Positions 1 to 5,947 of a stretch of 10,503 nucleotides of DNA are shown here, in pieces. The translations under genes and the position numbers were made by a program. Position 1 is the stretch's first letter; the number at the start of each line of letters is the position of its first letter. This DNA comes from Clostridia bacterium (lineage in GTDB: Bacteria; Bacillota_A; Clostridia; Oscillospirales; Butyricicoccaceae). The notes under the pieces were generated by a model. That model searched no databases. It was not told the DNA's origin and saw only the letters and a program-made list of their open reading frames with translations. The stretch covers positions 1 through 10,503 of the forward strand of contig JAFYMZ010000188.1 of assembly GCA_017548175.1 (NCBI GenBank), given 5' to 3'.

Positions 1-1
1 C

Positions 2-739
2 GAGGAAGGCATGTTCATTGCCGAAAGTCCCAAAGTTATTCGCCGCGCACTGGATGCCGGCTATCAGGCGCTGTCTTTCTTGGCAGAAGACCGTGCAGAG
101 GATGCCGAAACCCGGGAAGTGCTGGCATTGGCCGGTGATGTGCCGGTGTATACCGCTTCCCTGGAGGTGCTGACGCAACTGACCGGATTTCAGTTGACTC
201 GCGGTCTGTTGTGCGCGATGCGCCGGCCGCCCCATAAAACGGTGGCGGAGGTCTGCCAAAACGCACGCCGTGTGGCGGTGCTGGAAAATGTCATGAACCC
301 CACCAATGTGGGCGCCATCTTCCGCTCGGCGGCGGCGCTGAATATGGATGCGGTGCTGCTGACCCCGGCCTGCAGCGATCCGCTGTACCGCCGTGCCATC
401 CGCGTCAGTATGGGCACCGTGTTTCAGGTGCCTTGGACCTATCTGCCGGCCTCCGGAACGGGCTATGCCGCAGCCGACCTGTCGGTACTGAAAGAATTGG
501 GCTTTCAGACGGCGGCGATGGCATTGAGTGATGACAGTATTTCCATTCGGGATCCCCGTTTGCAGCAGGCAGAAAAACTGGCCATTGTGCTGGGAACCGA
601 GGGTGACGGCCTGGCAAACAGTACGGTGGATGGCTGCGACTATACCGTCAAGATCCCTATGACCCACGGGGTGGACTCCCTGAATGTGGCGGCGGCCAGC
701 GCCGTGGCCTTCTGGCAATTGGGAAACGGTGAAGCATAA
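2..739 (+). CDS. TrmH/SpoU family RNA 2'-O-methyltransferase (5' partial)
   Basis: This is a SAM-dependent SPOUT methyltransferase that most likely methylates a ribose 2'-OH in rRNA or tRNA. Counting from the ATG at position 11, the three SpoU motifs are visible. Motif 1 is NPTNVGAIFRSAA (about residues 96-108, with the conserved Asn and Arg). Motif 2 is around DPLYRRAIRVSMG. Motif 3 is LGTEGDGLANS followed by KIPM and DSLNVAAASAVAFWQL at the C-terminus. The N-terminal substrate-binding part begins with FIAESPKVI, which in relatives is preceded by about 20 residues, and the frame is open to the left edge (Glu-Glu-Gly before the ATG). The true start is therefore probably outside the window and the ATG at 11 is probably internal. 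The target nucleotide cannot be told from sequence. The gene ends at a bidirectional terminator facing a convergent operon. Confidence 0.9.
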   Translation, partial: EEGMFIAESPKVIRRALDAGYQALSFLAEDRAEDAETREVLALAGDVPVYTASLEVLTQLTGFQLTRGLLCAMRRPPHKTVAEVCQNARRVAVLENVMNPTNVGAIFRSAAALNMDAVLLTPACSDPLYRRAIRVSMGTVFQVPWTYLPASGTGYAAADLSVLKELGFQTAAMALSDDSISIRDPRLQQAEKLAIVLGTEGDGLANSTVDGCDYTVKIPMTHGVDSLNVAAASAVAFWQLGNGEA

Positions 740-740
740 G

Positions 741-779
741 AAAAAACAGCGTGTACCGCAAGGTGCACGCTGTTTTTTT
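741..779. terminator. Bidirectional intrinsic terminator between convergent genes
   Basis: The left arm is 741-757, the loop is GCAA (758-761, a GNRA tetraloop) and the right arm is 762-778. The core CAGCGTGTACC pairs with GGTGCACGCTG, with one T-G wobble. A run of A precedes the stem and a run of seven T follows it, so the element can stop transcription from both sides: the methyltransferase on + and the cyclase gene on -. It lies immediately after one stop codon and immediately before the other. Confidence 0.92.
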
Positions 780-780
780 G

Positions 781-1386
781 TTAAAGAGAAGCGGGCAGTT
801 CTATCAAGACCGCCCGGCAAGGCGCGCCGTCGCAGCCGCCCAGATTCAAAGGGGCGGCACTCAGCAGATAAACGCCTTGGGGAACTTCCGTTAAGCGCAC
901 TCCCTCCAGCAGAACGGTATTGTTGCCCAGCAGGATCTTATGCACGGCCATAGGGGCGTCTTCCGGCCCGACACTTTGGGATTCTACGCCCAACAGAAGA
1001 ACTCCGGCATCGGCAAATGCCCGTGCCGCGGCTTCGGTGACCAACGCATTGCCTTTCAGCAAAATGCGCTGCACGGCTTCCGAATGCACCTGCGCTGCCT
1101 GTGCCAGAATCGCAGCGGCGTCGGCTTCCGTCATAGCGCCGTCGTATGCCGCCACATAGCAAGGGCCAACGCAGGATTCCAGCGGCAGTTGCTCTACGGT
1201 TTTGCCGTCCTTAAAGAAATGATAGGGCGCGTCCAGATGCGTCCCGTTGTGAGCGCACATACGGAATGCGGTCAAATTATACAGGTCGCCCTGCTCCATC
1301 CGGCACAGAGCCTGCCGCTCCGGCGCGGGGTCACCGGGATAGACCGTGCAGGAAAAAACCTCCTGCGAAATATCATAAATTTTCAT
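781..1386 (-). CDS. Cyclase-family metal-dependent hydrolase (kynurenine formamidase-like)
   Basis: This is a 201-residue protein of the putative cyclase family (PF04199), whose characterised members include kynurenine formamidases and isatin hydrolases. The family signature HxGTHxDxPxH is present as HNGTHLDAPYH at residues 46-56. It supplies the histidine and aspartate ligands of the divalent metal, usually Zn or Mn. A second conserved region, LLLGVESQSVG followed by HKILL, is also typical. No signal peptide is seen, so the protein is probably cytosolic. The start ATG has an AAAGGAG ribosome binding site at 1396-1402 and overlaps the end of the upstream phosphatase gene by 14 bases, which suggests translational coupling. 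No other tryptophan-catabolism gene is nearby, so the substrate is unknown and the formamidase name should not be taken literally. Confidence 0.87.
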   Translation of the reverse strand: MKIYDISQEVFSCTVYPGDPAPERQALCRMEQGDLYNLTAFRMCAHNGTHLDAPYHFFKDGKTVEQLPLESCVGPCYVAAYDGAMTEADAAAILAQAAQVHSEAVQRILLKGNALVTEAAARAFADAGVLLLGVESQSVGPEDAPMAVHKILLGNNTVLLEGVRLTEVPQGVYLLSAAPLNLGGCDGAPCRAVLIELPASL

Positions 1387-1981
1387 GGGGGAATGCTCCT
1401 TTGAGAAAATGTTCGCGTTTCATCCAGTCCAAAAAGCCTTGGATATAGGCCTCACAGGGCGTAATCACGCGAATGTCCACATCGGGATTTTGTGAGGCAT
1501 AAGTCTGCAGCATTGGCATCAGATTGTCTTTGGATTGCATATAGTCCCGAATGATGAAATCATCAGAGCAGTTTTGCAGCAAAAGCAAAATGGCTGAGAC
1601 GACACCGGTACGGTCTTTGCCTGCGTTGCAAAAATACAGCACATTGCTTTCTGCCTGACGGATGGTTTGAATGATCTGTCCCATCCGGCTGTCTGCCATC
1701 ATACAATAGGATCTTGTCACATCTTTCTGTGTGGCAGGTACTGTGCTGCCGCCGGTGACAGGCAGGGAATGATATGTAAAGGCCGGGTGATGTTGCAGCG
1801 AGCAAGGCTTGCGCTGCTGTTCCGCAGGAGTGCGCAGGTCGATGACCGTCCGTACATTGTGCTCAATCAGCCACGCAGTTTCTTCTGCTGTGATTTGATA
1901 TGGTACATCGCTGCGGATATAGCGGAAATCATTGGGTAGAATGCAGCGGGTGTTTTGGGTGCTGTCCAAAAGACTGGCCAT
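1373..1981 (-). CDS. Tyrosine/dual-specificity protein phosphatase (Y_phosphatase3-like)
   Basis: This is a 202-residue cysteine-dependent phosphatase. The P-loop FCNAGKDRTG carries the CX5R signature with nucleophile Cys118 and Arg124. Upstream are YIRSD and VIDLRTPAEQQ, which match the N-terminal YRS and DLR motifs of the PF13350 family. The residue before the Cys is Phe, where many relatives have His. I placed the start at the ATG at 1979-1981 because AAAGGAG (1990-1996) lies 8 bases upstream. A GTG at 1988-1990 overlaps that site and is less likely. It is the first gene of a two-gene operon with the cyclase-family hydrolase. Family members act on phosphotyrosine proteins or on phosphoinositides, and the substrate here is unknown. 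Confidence 0.87.
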   Translation of the reverse strand: MASLLDSTQNTRCILPNDFRYIRSDVPYQITAEETAWLIEHNVRTVIDLRTPAEQQRKPCSLQHHPAFTYHSLPVTGGSTVPATQKDVTRSYCMMADSRMGQIIQTIRQAESNVLYFCNAGKDRTGVVSAILLLLQNCSDDFIIRDYMQSKDNLMPMLQTYASQNPDVDIRVITPCEAYIQGFLDWMKREHFLKGAFPHENL

Positions 1982-2016
1982 AGACCACACTCCTTTCTTG
2001 TGAAACCGTTTTTTTA

Positions 2017-2045
2017 ATCATAACACAAAAAAGCAGCAGGGTCAA
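2017..2045 (-). promoter_or_regulatory. Sigma-A type promoter for the phosphatase-cyclase operon
   Basis: Read on the minus strand, TTGACC (2040-2045, 5 of 6 to the -35 consensus) is followed after exactly 17 bases by TATGAT (2017-2022, 5 of 6), with an extended TGT just before the -10. The distance to the ATG at 1981 is suitable. The -35 box lies in the loop and distal arm of the terminator hairpin that ends the upstream yjiH-like gene. Confidence 0.7.
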
Positions 2046-2057
2046 AACCCTGCTGCT
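2025..2057 (-). terminator. Intrinsic terminator after the yjiH-like gene
   Basis: This is a perfect 11-base stem, AGCAGCAGGGT (2032-2042) with ACCCTGCTGCT (2047-2057), and a 4-base loop. On the minus strand it is followed by TTTTTTGTG. It starts 18 bases past the stop codon of the membrane protein gene and overlaps the promoter of the next operon. Confidence 0.9.
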
Positions 2058-2075
2058 CAAGTTTTGCTTCACTTT

Positions 2076-3404
2076 TTAGAAAATCAAATGTGCGAAAATT
2101 GCGATAACCGGCAACGTTACTACGGTGCGCTGCAGGAAGATGATAAACAGATCCTTCAGCGAAACGGGGATCTTGCTGCCCATAATGATGCTGCCAATCT
2201 CGGACATATAGATCAGCTGGGTGACGCTGGTAGCGGCCACCACAAAGCGGGTCAGTTCACTCTCAATGGAGCTGCCGATGACACTGGGCAGGAACATATC
2301 GGCAAAGCCGACGATGACTGTTTGGCTGGCCAGTTCCGCCTCAGGGATCTGAAGCAGCTTGTACAGCAGAATAAAGGGCAGGCCCAGAATCTTGAACACG
2401 GGGGTAAACTCTGCGATGATCAGCGCAATGGTACCCATGGCCAGAATCACCGGCAGCGTACCAAACCACATTTCAAAGACATTTTCTGCACCTTCTACAA
2501 AGAATGCCTTGATGCCGGGTGCGCGTTCTGCCTTGTTCAGCGCCAGTCGCATGCCGTAGCGGGCGGCAGACATGCCATGAGGAATATCCTCACGATGGGG
2601 CGTTTCGGTGTAATACGCCTCGGGCACCTTGCAGAGCGGCGGAAGTTTGGGCACGATGATGGCGGCAAAAATACCGGCCAGAGAAACCACGCCGTAGAAG
2701 GGGAGGAACATATGCTCCAGACCGACTTCGCTGATGACCACCAGACTGAAGGTGATGCTGACAGCGGAGAAGGTGGTGGCAATGACAGTTGCCTCGCGCT
2801 TGGAGTAAAAGCCCTCTTCGTATTGCTTGCTGGTAAGCAGCACACCGATGGAGCCGTCACCCAGCCAGGATGCCACGCAGTCCAGCGCACTGCGGCCGGG
2901 CAAGTTAAAGACGGGACGCATCAGTTTGATCATCAGTGCGCCTAAAAAGTCCAGCAGGCCGTAATTCAGCAGCAGCGCCAGCAGCAGACCGGCCAGCAGG
3001 AATACGCATACCAGAATGGGCAGCAGATCGCCCATTACTACCATACCGGTCAGATCTCCAATGATGATATCGGGGCCGATGTTAAAGTAAATCATATTGA
3101 CAAAGATAAAACCGATCATTCGAACAATCAACCAAAATCCTTTGACAGAAAACAGATTGTCCAGTTTTTCATTGCGCTTCAACAGGCTGATGCCTACGAT
3201 TTTATGCAGAATCGTGAGAATCGCACTGAGCGAGATCAGCAGCCAAATCACCGTTGCTGCATAATCACCCATCAGATCCAACAGTCCATTTGCGGCAACC
3301 GCAATGGGAATTGTCAAATTTCCGTTCTGATTGATGGGGGTGACAAACAGGAACATACCAATCAGAGAGGGAATGAGAAAGCGAAGAAAACGTTTATTTT
3401 TCAA
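2076..3404 (-). CDS. YjiH-family multi-pass membrane protein (nucleoside-recognition/Gate domain)
   Basis: This is a 442-residue integral membrane protein. It opens with RFLRFLIPSLIGMFLF, the usual N-terminus of the YjiH family, followed by repeated hydrophobic segments near residues 35-65, 88-112, 125-155, 205-250 and 315-350 and at the C-terminus. The Gate-type (PF07670) signatures are GRSALDCVASWLGDGSIGVLLTS-like sequence near the middle and VGFADMFLPSVIG in the second half. Gate domains occur in nucleoside transporters and in SpmA/SpmB and FeoB. The function of YjiH proteins is not established, though transport or export of a small solute is plausible. The start is TTG at 3402-3404. The ribosome binding site is AAAGGA, about 12 bases upstream, a long spacing. 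Purine-salvage genes lie a few kb away, but the link is only suggestive. Confidence 0.85.
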   Translation of the reverse strand: MKNKRFLRFLIPSLIGMFLFVTPINQNGNLTIPIAVAANGLLDLMGDYAATVIWLLISLSAILTILHKIVGISLLKRNEKLDNLFSVKGFWLIVRMIGFIFVNMIYFNIGPDIIIGDLTGMVVMGDLLPILVCVFLLAGLLLALLLNYGLLDFLGALMIKLMRPVFNLPGRSALDCVASWLGDGSIGVLLTSKQYEEGFYSKREATVIATTFSAVSITFSLVVISEVGLEHMFLPFYGVVSLAGIFAAIIVPKLPPLCKVPEAYYTETPHREDIPHGMSAARYGMRLALNKAERAPGIKAFFVEGAENVFEMWFGTLPVILAMGTIALIIAEFTPVFKILGLPFILLYKLLQIPEAELASQTVIVGFADMFLPSVIGSSIESELTRFVVAATSVTQLIYMSEIGSIIMGSKIPVSLKDLFIIFLQRTVVTLPVIAIFAHLIF

Positions 3405-3420
3405 GTGGAATAACAGTCCT

Positions 3421-3464
3421 TTACAAAAAAATGGCTTCTTGCATAGATATGCAAAAAACCATTT
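3421..3464 (-). terminator. Hairpin with T-tract between the SDR gene and the yjiH-like gene
   Basis: Positions 3429-3444 pair with 3449-3464 (14 of 16 positions paired) around a 4-base loop. The inner TTGCAT/ATGCAA and outer AAATGG/CCATTT parts are perfect. On the minus strand the stem runs directly into a T-tract, so it can act as an intrinsic terminator for the acetyltransferase-SDR operon. Its T-tract ends about 18 bases before the TTG start of the yjiH-like gene. That leaves no room for a separate promoter after it, so it may instead work as a leader attenuator. Confidence 0.7.
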
Positions 3465-3465
3465 A

Positions 3466-3494
3466 ATCTTACATTATTATCAAAGAAAAAGCAA
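3466..3494 (-). promoter_or_regulatory. Weak candidate promoter for the yjiH-like gene
   Basis: On the minus strand TTGCTT (3489-3494) is followed after 17 bases by TAAGAT (3466-3471, 4 of 6 to TATAAT). Initiation would fall at about the start of the terminator-like hairpin. The boxes are poor matches in AT-rich DNA, so this is only a candidate. The alternative is read-through from the upstream acetyltransferase-SDR operon. Confidence 0.3.
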
Positions 3495-3523
3495 GGGGGA
3501 ATTGAAAAAATATGTAAAAAATA

Positions 3524-4237
3524 TCATTCCTGTTTGAAAGTCCAACCGCAATCGTTGTGATAGATCATCTGCCGGGTCATACCGCCGTCAATGCAGATGT
3601 TTTCCCCTGTGATAAAGCCCGCCAGATCCGAACAAAGATACAGCACCATGTTGGCGATGTCTGCCGGCACACCCACACGACCGGCGGGATGCTGGGTGGC
3701 ATCCGGTCCGGTAAAGGTGTTGTGCCGGGTGTCGATCCAACCGGGGCTGATGCTGTTGACCCGTACCTTTCCGGAAAGGCTGATAGCCAGTGCATGGGTG
3801 AGGGAGGCGATGCCGCCCTTTGCCGCGGTGTAACTCTCTGTTTCAGGCTGGCTCATCCGGTCGCGGGAAGAAGCAATATTCACAATCGCGGCACTGGGGG
3901 TAAAGTAGGGGAGGAACAGTTTGGTCAGATAGAAGGGGGCGGTGACACCCACCTGTAATGCATACAGAAAATCCTCATAACTGCCCCCGGTAATGCCGTG
4001 GGAGGCGGGGGCGGCATTGTTCACCAAATAGTCTACGTGGCCGTACTGTGCGATGACCTTGTGGGCAAACTGCTCCAGATCCTCTTTTTTGGACAGGTCG
4101 CCGACAAAGTATTCGTTGTCCAGCAGATCGATGATGCATACCTTGGCACCGGCCTTTTGAAATGCCGCGCAAATCTCGGCGCCAATGCCCTTTGCACCGC
4201 CGGTGACAACAACTACCTTATCTGTAAAGTTAAACAT
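3524..4237 (-). CDS. Short-chain dehydrogenase/reductase (SDR) family oxidoreductase
   Basis: This is a classical SDR of 237 residues that uses NAD(P)(H) to oxidise or reduce a hydroxyl or carbonyl group. The cofactor motif TGGAKGIG is at residues 12-19. An acidic Asp37 ends the second strand (KVCIIDLLD), which usually means a preference for NAD(H). NNA is at 73-75. The catalytic set is Ser in IASS (about 123) and Tyr136 with Lys140 in SYTAAKGG. It ends with GWIDT, GENICIDGG and a C-terminal HNDCGW tail. The start ATG at 4235-4237 is chosen because AAGGAGG sits 8 bases upstream; an ATG further upstream would ignore that site. The start overlaps the end of the upstream GNAT gene by 8 bases. 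The substrate cannot be predicted. Confidence 0.9.
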   Translation of the reverse strand: MFNFTDKVVVVTGGAKGIGAEICAAFQKAGAKVCIIDLLDNEYFVGDLSKKEDLEQFAHKVIAQYGHVDYLVNNAAPASHGITGGSYEDFLYALQVGVTAPFYLTKLFLPYFTPSAAIVNIASSRDRMSQPETESYTAAKGGIASLTHALAISLSGKVRVNSISPGWIDTRHNTFTGPDATQHPAGRVGVPADIANMVLYLCSDLAGFITGENICIDGGMTRQMIYHNDCGWTFKQE

Positions 4238-4724
4238 CTTGCGTGCCTCCTTGTGGAATCTCAGGTGATTGTTCATGGAAATGACAGATCATGCATACCC
4301 GGGAACCGTCTTCCCGCAGCGGAGAAAACCCATGCCGCCGGTATAACCGCTGCGCCGCGGTGTTGTGCGACTCGACATGCAGGATCGCAGCAGGAATACC
4401 GAGGCGGATGCCGTAGGACCTGGCGGCATCCAGAAAGGAAGACCCAATCCCACAGTTGCGCCAAGATGCACGAACACAGCAGTCGTCATAGTATAAAAAT
4501 GCCGGTTCTTCCCGATGCACCTCAATGGCAAGGAATCCAACGATGACGCCATCGGCCTCTGCCACACAAATCCAATCATCACCGCCGGAAAAATAATAAT
4601 CGGGCGCAGCAGGTGCGCAAACCGGTACAGCATCGGGAGCATAGATACTCTCCAGCATTTCTGTAAATAAGTCGCGGATGGCCGGAATATCTGATACGGT
4701 GGCTTTTCGCAATGTGTACTGCAA
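4230..4724 (-). CDS. GNAT family N-acetyltransferase
   Basis: This is a 164-residue acetyl-CoA-dependent acetyltransferase. The N-terminus YTLRKATVSDIPAIRDLF is the typical first strand and helix. The acetyl-CoA pyrophosphate loop (R/QxxGxG) is RNCGIG at residues 89-94. HVESHNTAAQRLYRRHGF closes the fold. The start is TTG at 4722-4724, because AGGAGG (4733-4738) lies exactly 8 bases upstream. The GTG codons at 4731-4733 and 4740-4742 overlap or precede that site. The gene is translationally coupled to the SDR gene, with the overlap ATGTTTAA. A pairing of an acetyltransferase with an oxidoreductase could mean successive modification of one small molecule, but nothing in the sequence names it. 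Confidence 0.86.
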   Translation of the reverse strand: MQYTLRKATVSDIPAIRDLFTEMLESIYAPDAVPVCAPAAPDYYFSGGDDWICVAEADGVIVGFLAIEVHREEPAFLYYDDCCVRASWRNCGIGSSFLDAARSYGIRLGIPAAILHVESHNTAAQRLYRRHGFSPLREDGSRVCMICHFHEQSPEIPQGGTQDV

Positions 4725-4760
4725 CCGTTTCACCTCCTGCACAAACTTATATATTGTTTT

Positions 4761-4789
4761 ATTATATCATAAATCACAAAAAAAGACAG
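4761..4789 (-). promoter_or_regulatory. Promoter for the GNAT-SDR operon
   Basis: There is a perfect minus-strand TATAAT at 4761-4766, about 40 bases before the TTG start. With a 17-base spacer the -35 position (4784-4789) reads CTGTCT, a weak 3-of-6 match. That hexamer is the distal arm of the terminator of the upstream DUF1292 gene. Confidence 0.6.
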
Positions 4790-4807
4790 GGGCAAATTGC
4801 CCCTGTC
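4778..4807 (-). terminator. Intrinsic terminator after the DUF1292 gene
   Basis: The stem is GACAGGGGC (4785-4793) with GCCCCTGTC (4799-4807), around a short AT loop. On the minus strand it is followed by seven T. It lies 25 bases past the stop of the DUF1292 gene. It is one of three copies in this window of a terminator with the same GACAGGGG core. Confidence 0.92.
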
Positions 4808-4831
4808 CGGTCGTCTTGCAAAAGAGGGAAA

Positions 4832-5119
4832 TCAGCCGTCCAGCTGCTCCATGAGAGCGTCGAACTCCTTGGAAACCATAGGGAACTCGTCATCGGGAAT
4901 GTCGATCAGCTCAAAATCACTGTCATCCTTGCCAGCTGCATAACGATACAAATATACCTCGTCGCTGTTGAGATCTGCCAGCGCAATGTAATCAATACCC
5001 TTTACATCGAAAAGGCCCAAGATTTCGCATTCAATGACGGCACCGTCATCAAATTCCAGCGTGATTCTATCTTCCTCCAGATTGTTATCCGATTCCATCG
5101 AGATCTTGTTTTCATCCAT
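4832..5119 (-). CDS. DUF1292 domain protein
   Basis: This is a 95-residue, strongly acidic soluble protein. The N-terminal ~15 residues are charged and probably flexible. The DUF1292 (PF06949) core begins at ITLEFDDGAVIECEILGLF and continues with IDYIALADL, EVYLYRYA and FELIDIPDDEF, a set of beta strands, ending in a short helix EFDALMEQL. The family is widespread in Firmicutes, often near the holliday-junction resolvase yrrK and alanyl-tRNA synthetase genes, and has no assigned function. Here it stands alone, with its own promoter and terminator, divergent from xpt. The ATG at 5117-5119 has only a modest GGTG/AAAGG upstream sequence as ribosome binding site. Confidence 0.88.
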   Translation of the reverse strand: MDENKISMESDNNLEEDRITLEFDDGAVIECEILGLFDVKGIDYIALADLNSDEVYLYRYAAGKDDSDFELIDIPDDEFPMVSKEFDALMEQLDG

Positions 5120-5152
5120 AATATTACACCGACCTTTCAGTATGTTGTCATT

Positions 5153-5181
5153 ATTATATCAGTGCCTGTGGAAAAATACAA
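5153..5181 (-). promoter_or_regulatory. Promoter for the DUF1292 gene
   Basis: On the minus strand TTGTAT (5176-5181) is followed after 17 bases by a perfect TATAAT (5153-5158), about 33 bases before the ATG. The -35 matches only 3 of 6, but the spacing and -10 are ideal. Confidence 0.65.
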
Positions 5182-5230
5182 GGGCATCTTGCGCGCCGCT
5201 TATTATGTTTCAATATCGAGGAACTTTTCC

Positions 5231-5259
5231 TTGTGTTTGATTCGTCGGTGCGGTATACT
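5231..5259 (+). promoter_or_regulatory. Promoter for xpt
   Basis: TTGTGT (5231-5236), a 17-base spacer and TATACT (5254-5259, 5 of 6) lie upstream of xpt. Initiation near 5266 would give a leader of only about 28 bases. That holds the ribosome binding site (GAGGGAG, 5282-5288) but is far too short for a purine riboswitch. Confidence 0.6.
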
Positions 5260-5293
5260 GAAGATGTAAAACCGATGGAGTGAGGGAGTTATC

Positions 5294-5875
5294 ATGAACT
5301 TTTTGGAAGAACGTATTTTAAAAGATGGCGTTGTCAAGCCCGGCAATGTGTTAAAGGTGGATAGTTTCCTCAATCATCAGATGGATATTTTCTTGTTGGA
5401 GGAAATCGGTCGGGAGTTCCACCGTCGGTTCGCCCACAAAGAAATCAATAAAATCGTGACCATTGAATCGTCCGGCATCGGAATTGCCTGCTTTGTGGCC
5501 AAAGAGTTTGGTGTGCCGATGGTCTTTGCAAAGAAGTCCAAGTCGGTGAACATCAGCGATGATGTTTATTGCGCAGAGGTAGAATCCTTTACGCATAAGC
5601 GCACCAATCAGGTGGTGGTTTCCAAATCCTTTCTTGGCGCGGATGACCGCATCCTCATCATCGATGATTTTCTGGCCAACGGCTGTGCGCTGCAGGGTCT
5701 GATCGCCATCGCAGAGGCAGCCGGCGCCAAGGTAGAAGGTCTGGGTATTGTCATTGAGAAGGGATATCAGCGGGGTGGTGCCATCATTCGCGGCACCGGT
5801 CTGCAACTGGAGTCCTTGGCCATCGTAGATGGCATGGATGCGGAAACCGGTGCCATTACCTTCCGCGCACAGTAA
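5294..5875 (+). CDS. xpt: Xanthine phosphoribosyltransferase
   Basis: This 193-residue cytosolic enzyme converts xanthine and PRPP to XMP in purine salvage. It closely follows the Bacillus Xpt pattern: VLKVDSFLNHQ near residues 19-29, KIVTIESSGIG at 53-63, the type I phosphoribosyltransferase PRPP loop ILIIDDFLANG at 120-130, and GLGIVIEKGYQ near the C-terminus. Length matches the family. The ATG follows GAGGGAG with a 5-base spacing. Many Firmicute xpt genes are controlled by a guanine riboswitch and paired with a xanthine permease gene (pbuX). Neither is visible here. The neighbour is instead a convergent adenine deaminase gene, which fits a local purine-salvage role. Confidence 0.95.
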   Translation: MNFLEERILKDGVVKPGNVLKVDSFLNHQMDIFLLEEIGREFHRRFAHKEINKIVTIESSGIGIACFVAKEFGVPMVFAKKSKSVNISDDVYCAEVESFTHKRTNQVVVSKSFLGADDRILIIDDFLANGCALQGLIAIAEAAGAKVEGLGIVIEKGYQRGGAIIRGTGLQLESLAIVDGMDAETGAITFRAQ

Positions 5876-5888
5876 TTGCATACAAATC

Positions 5889-5919
5889 AAAAGCCCACAC
5901 CGTTTGCGGTGTGGGCTTT
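5889..5919. terminator. Bidirectional terminator between xpt and ade
   Basis: This is a perfect 13-base stem, AAAGCCCACACCG (5890-5902) with CGGTGTGGGCTTT (5907-5919), and a TTTG loop. It is 14 bases past the xpt stop and 28 bases past the ade stop on the other strand. The flanking T-rich (plus) and A-rich (minus TTTT) edges let it serve both convergent genes. Confidence 0.92.
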
Positions 5920-5947
5920 GTTGTTGCTTGGGGTGTTGTACAGATTT

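Noticed and set aside
781..1386. Naming the cyclase-family gene kynB (kynurenine formamidase)
   Set aside because: The metal motif fits the whole family, but no tryptophan-degradation neighbours or substrate-specific residues support kynB.
2064..2945. A 293-codon plus-strand frame opposite the yjiH-like gene
   Set aside because: It is antisense to a clear membrane protein family member. The translation is a His/Gly/Gln-rich string without family features, and its start lies within the opposing gene's terminator region.
5162..5293. Possible purine riboswitch upstream of xpt
   Set aside because: I looked for the paired P1-P3 pattern with conserved core pyrimidines and loop motifs and did not see it. 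The likely transcription start leaves only about 28 bases of leader.
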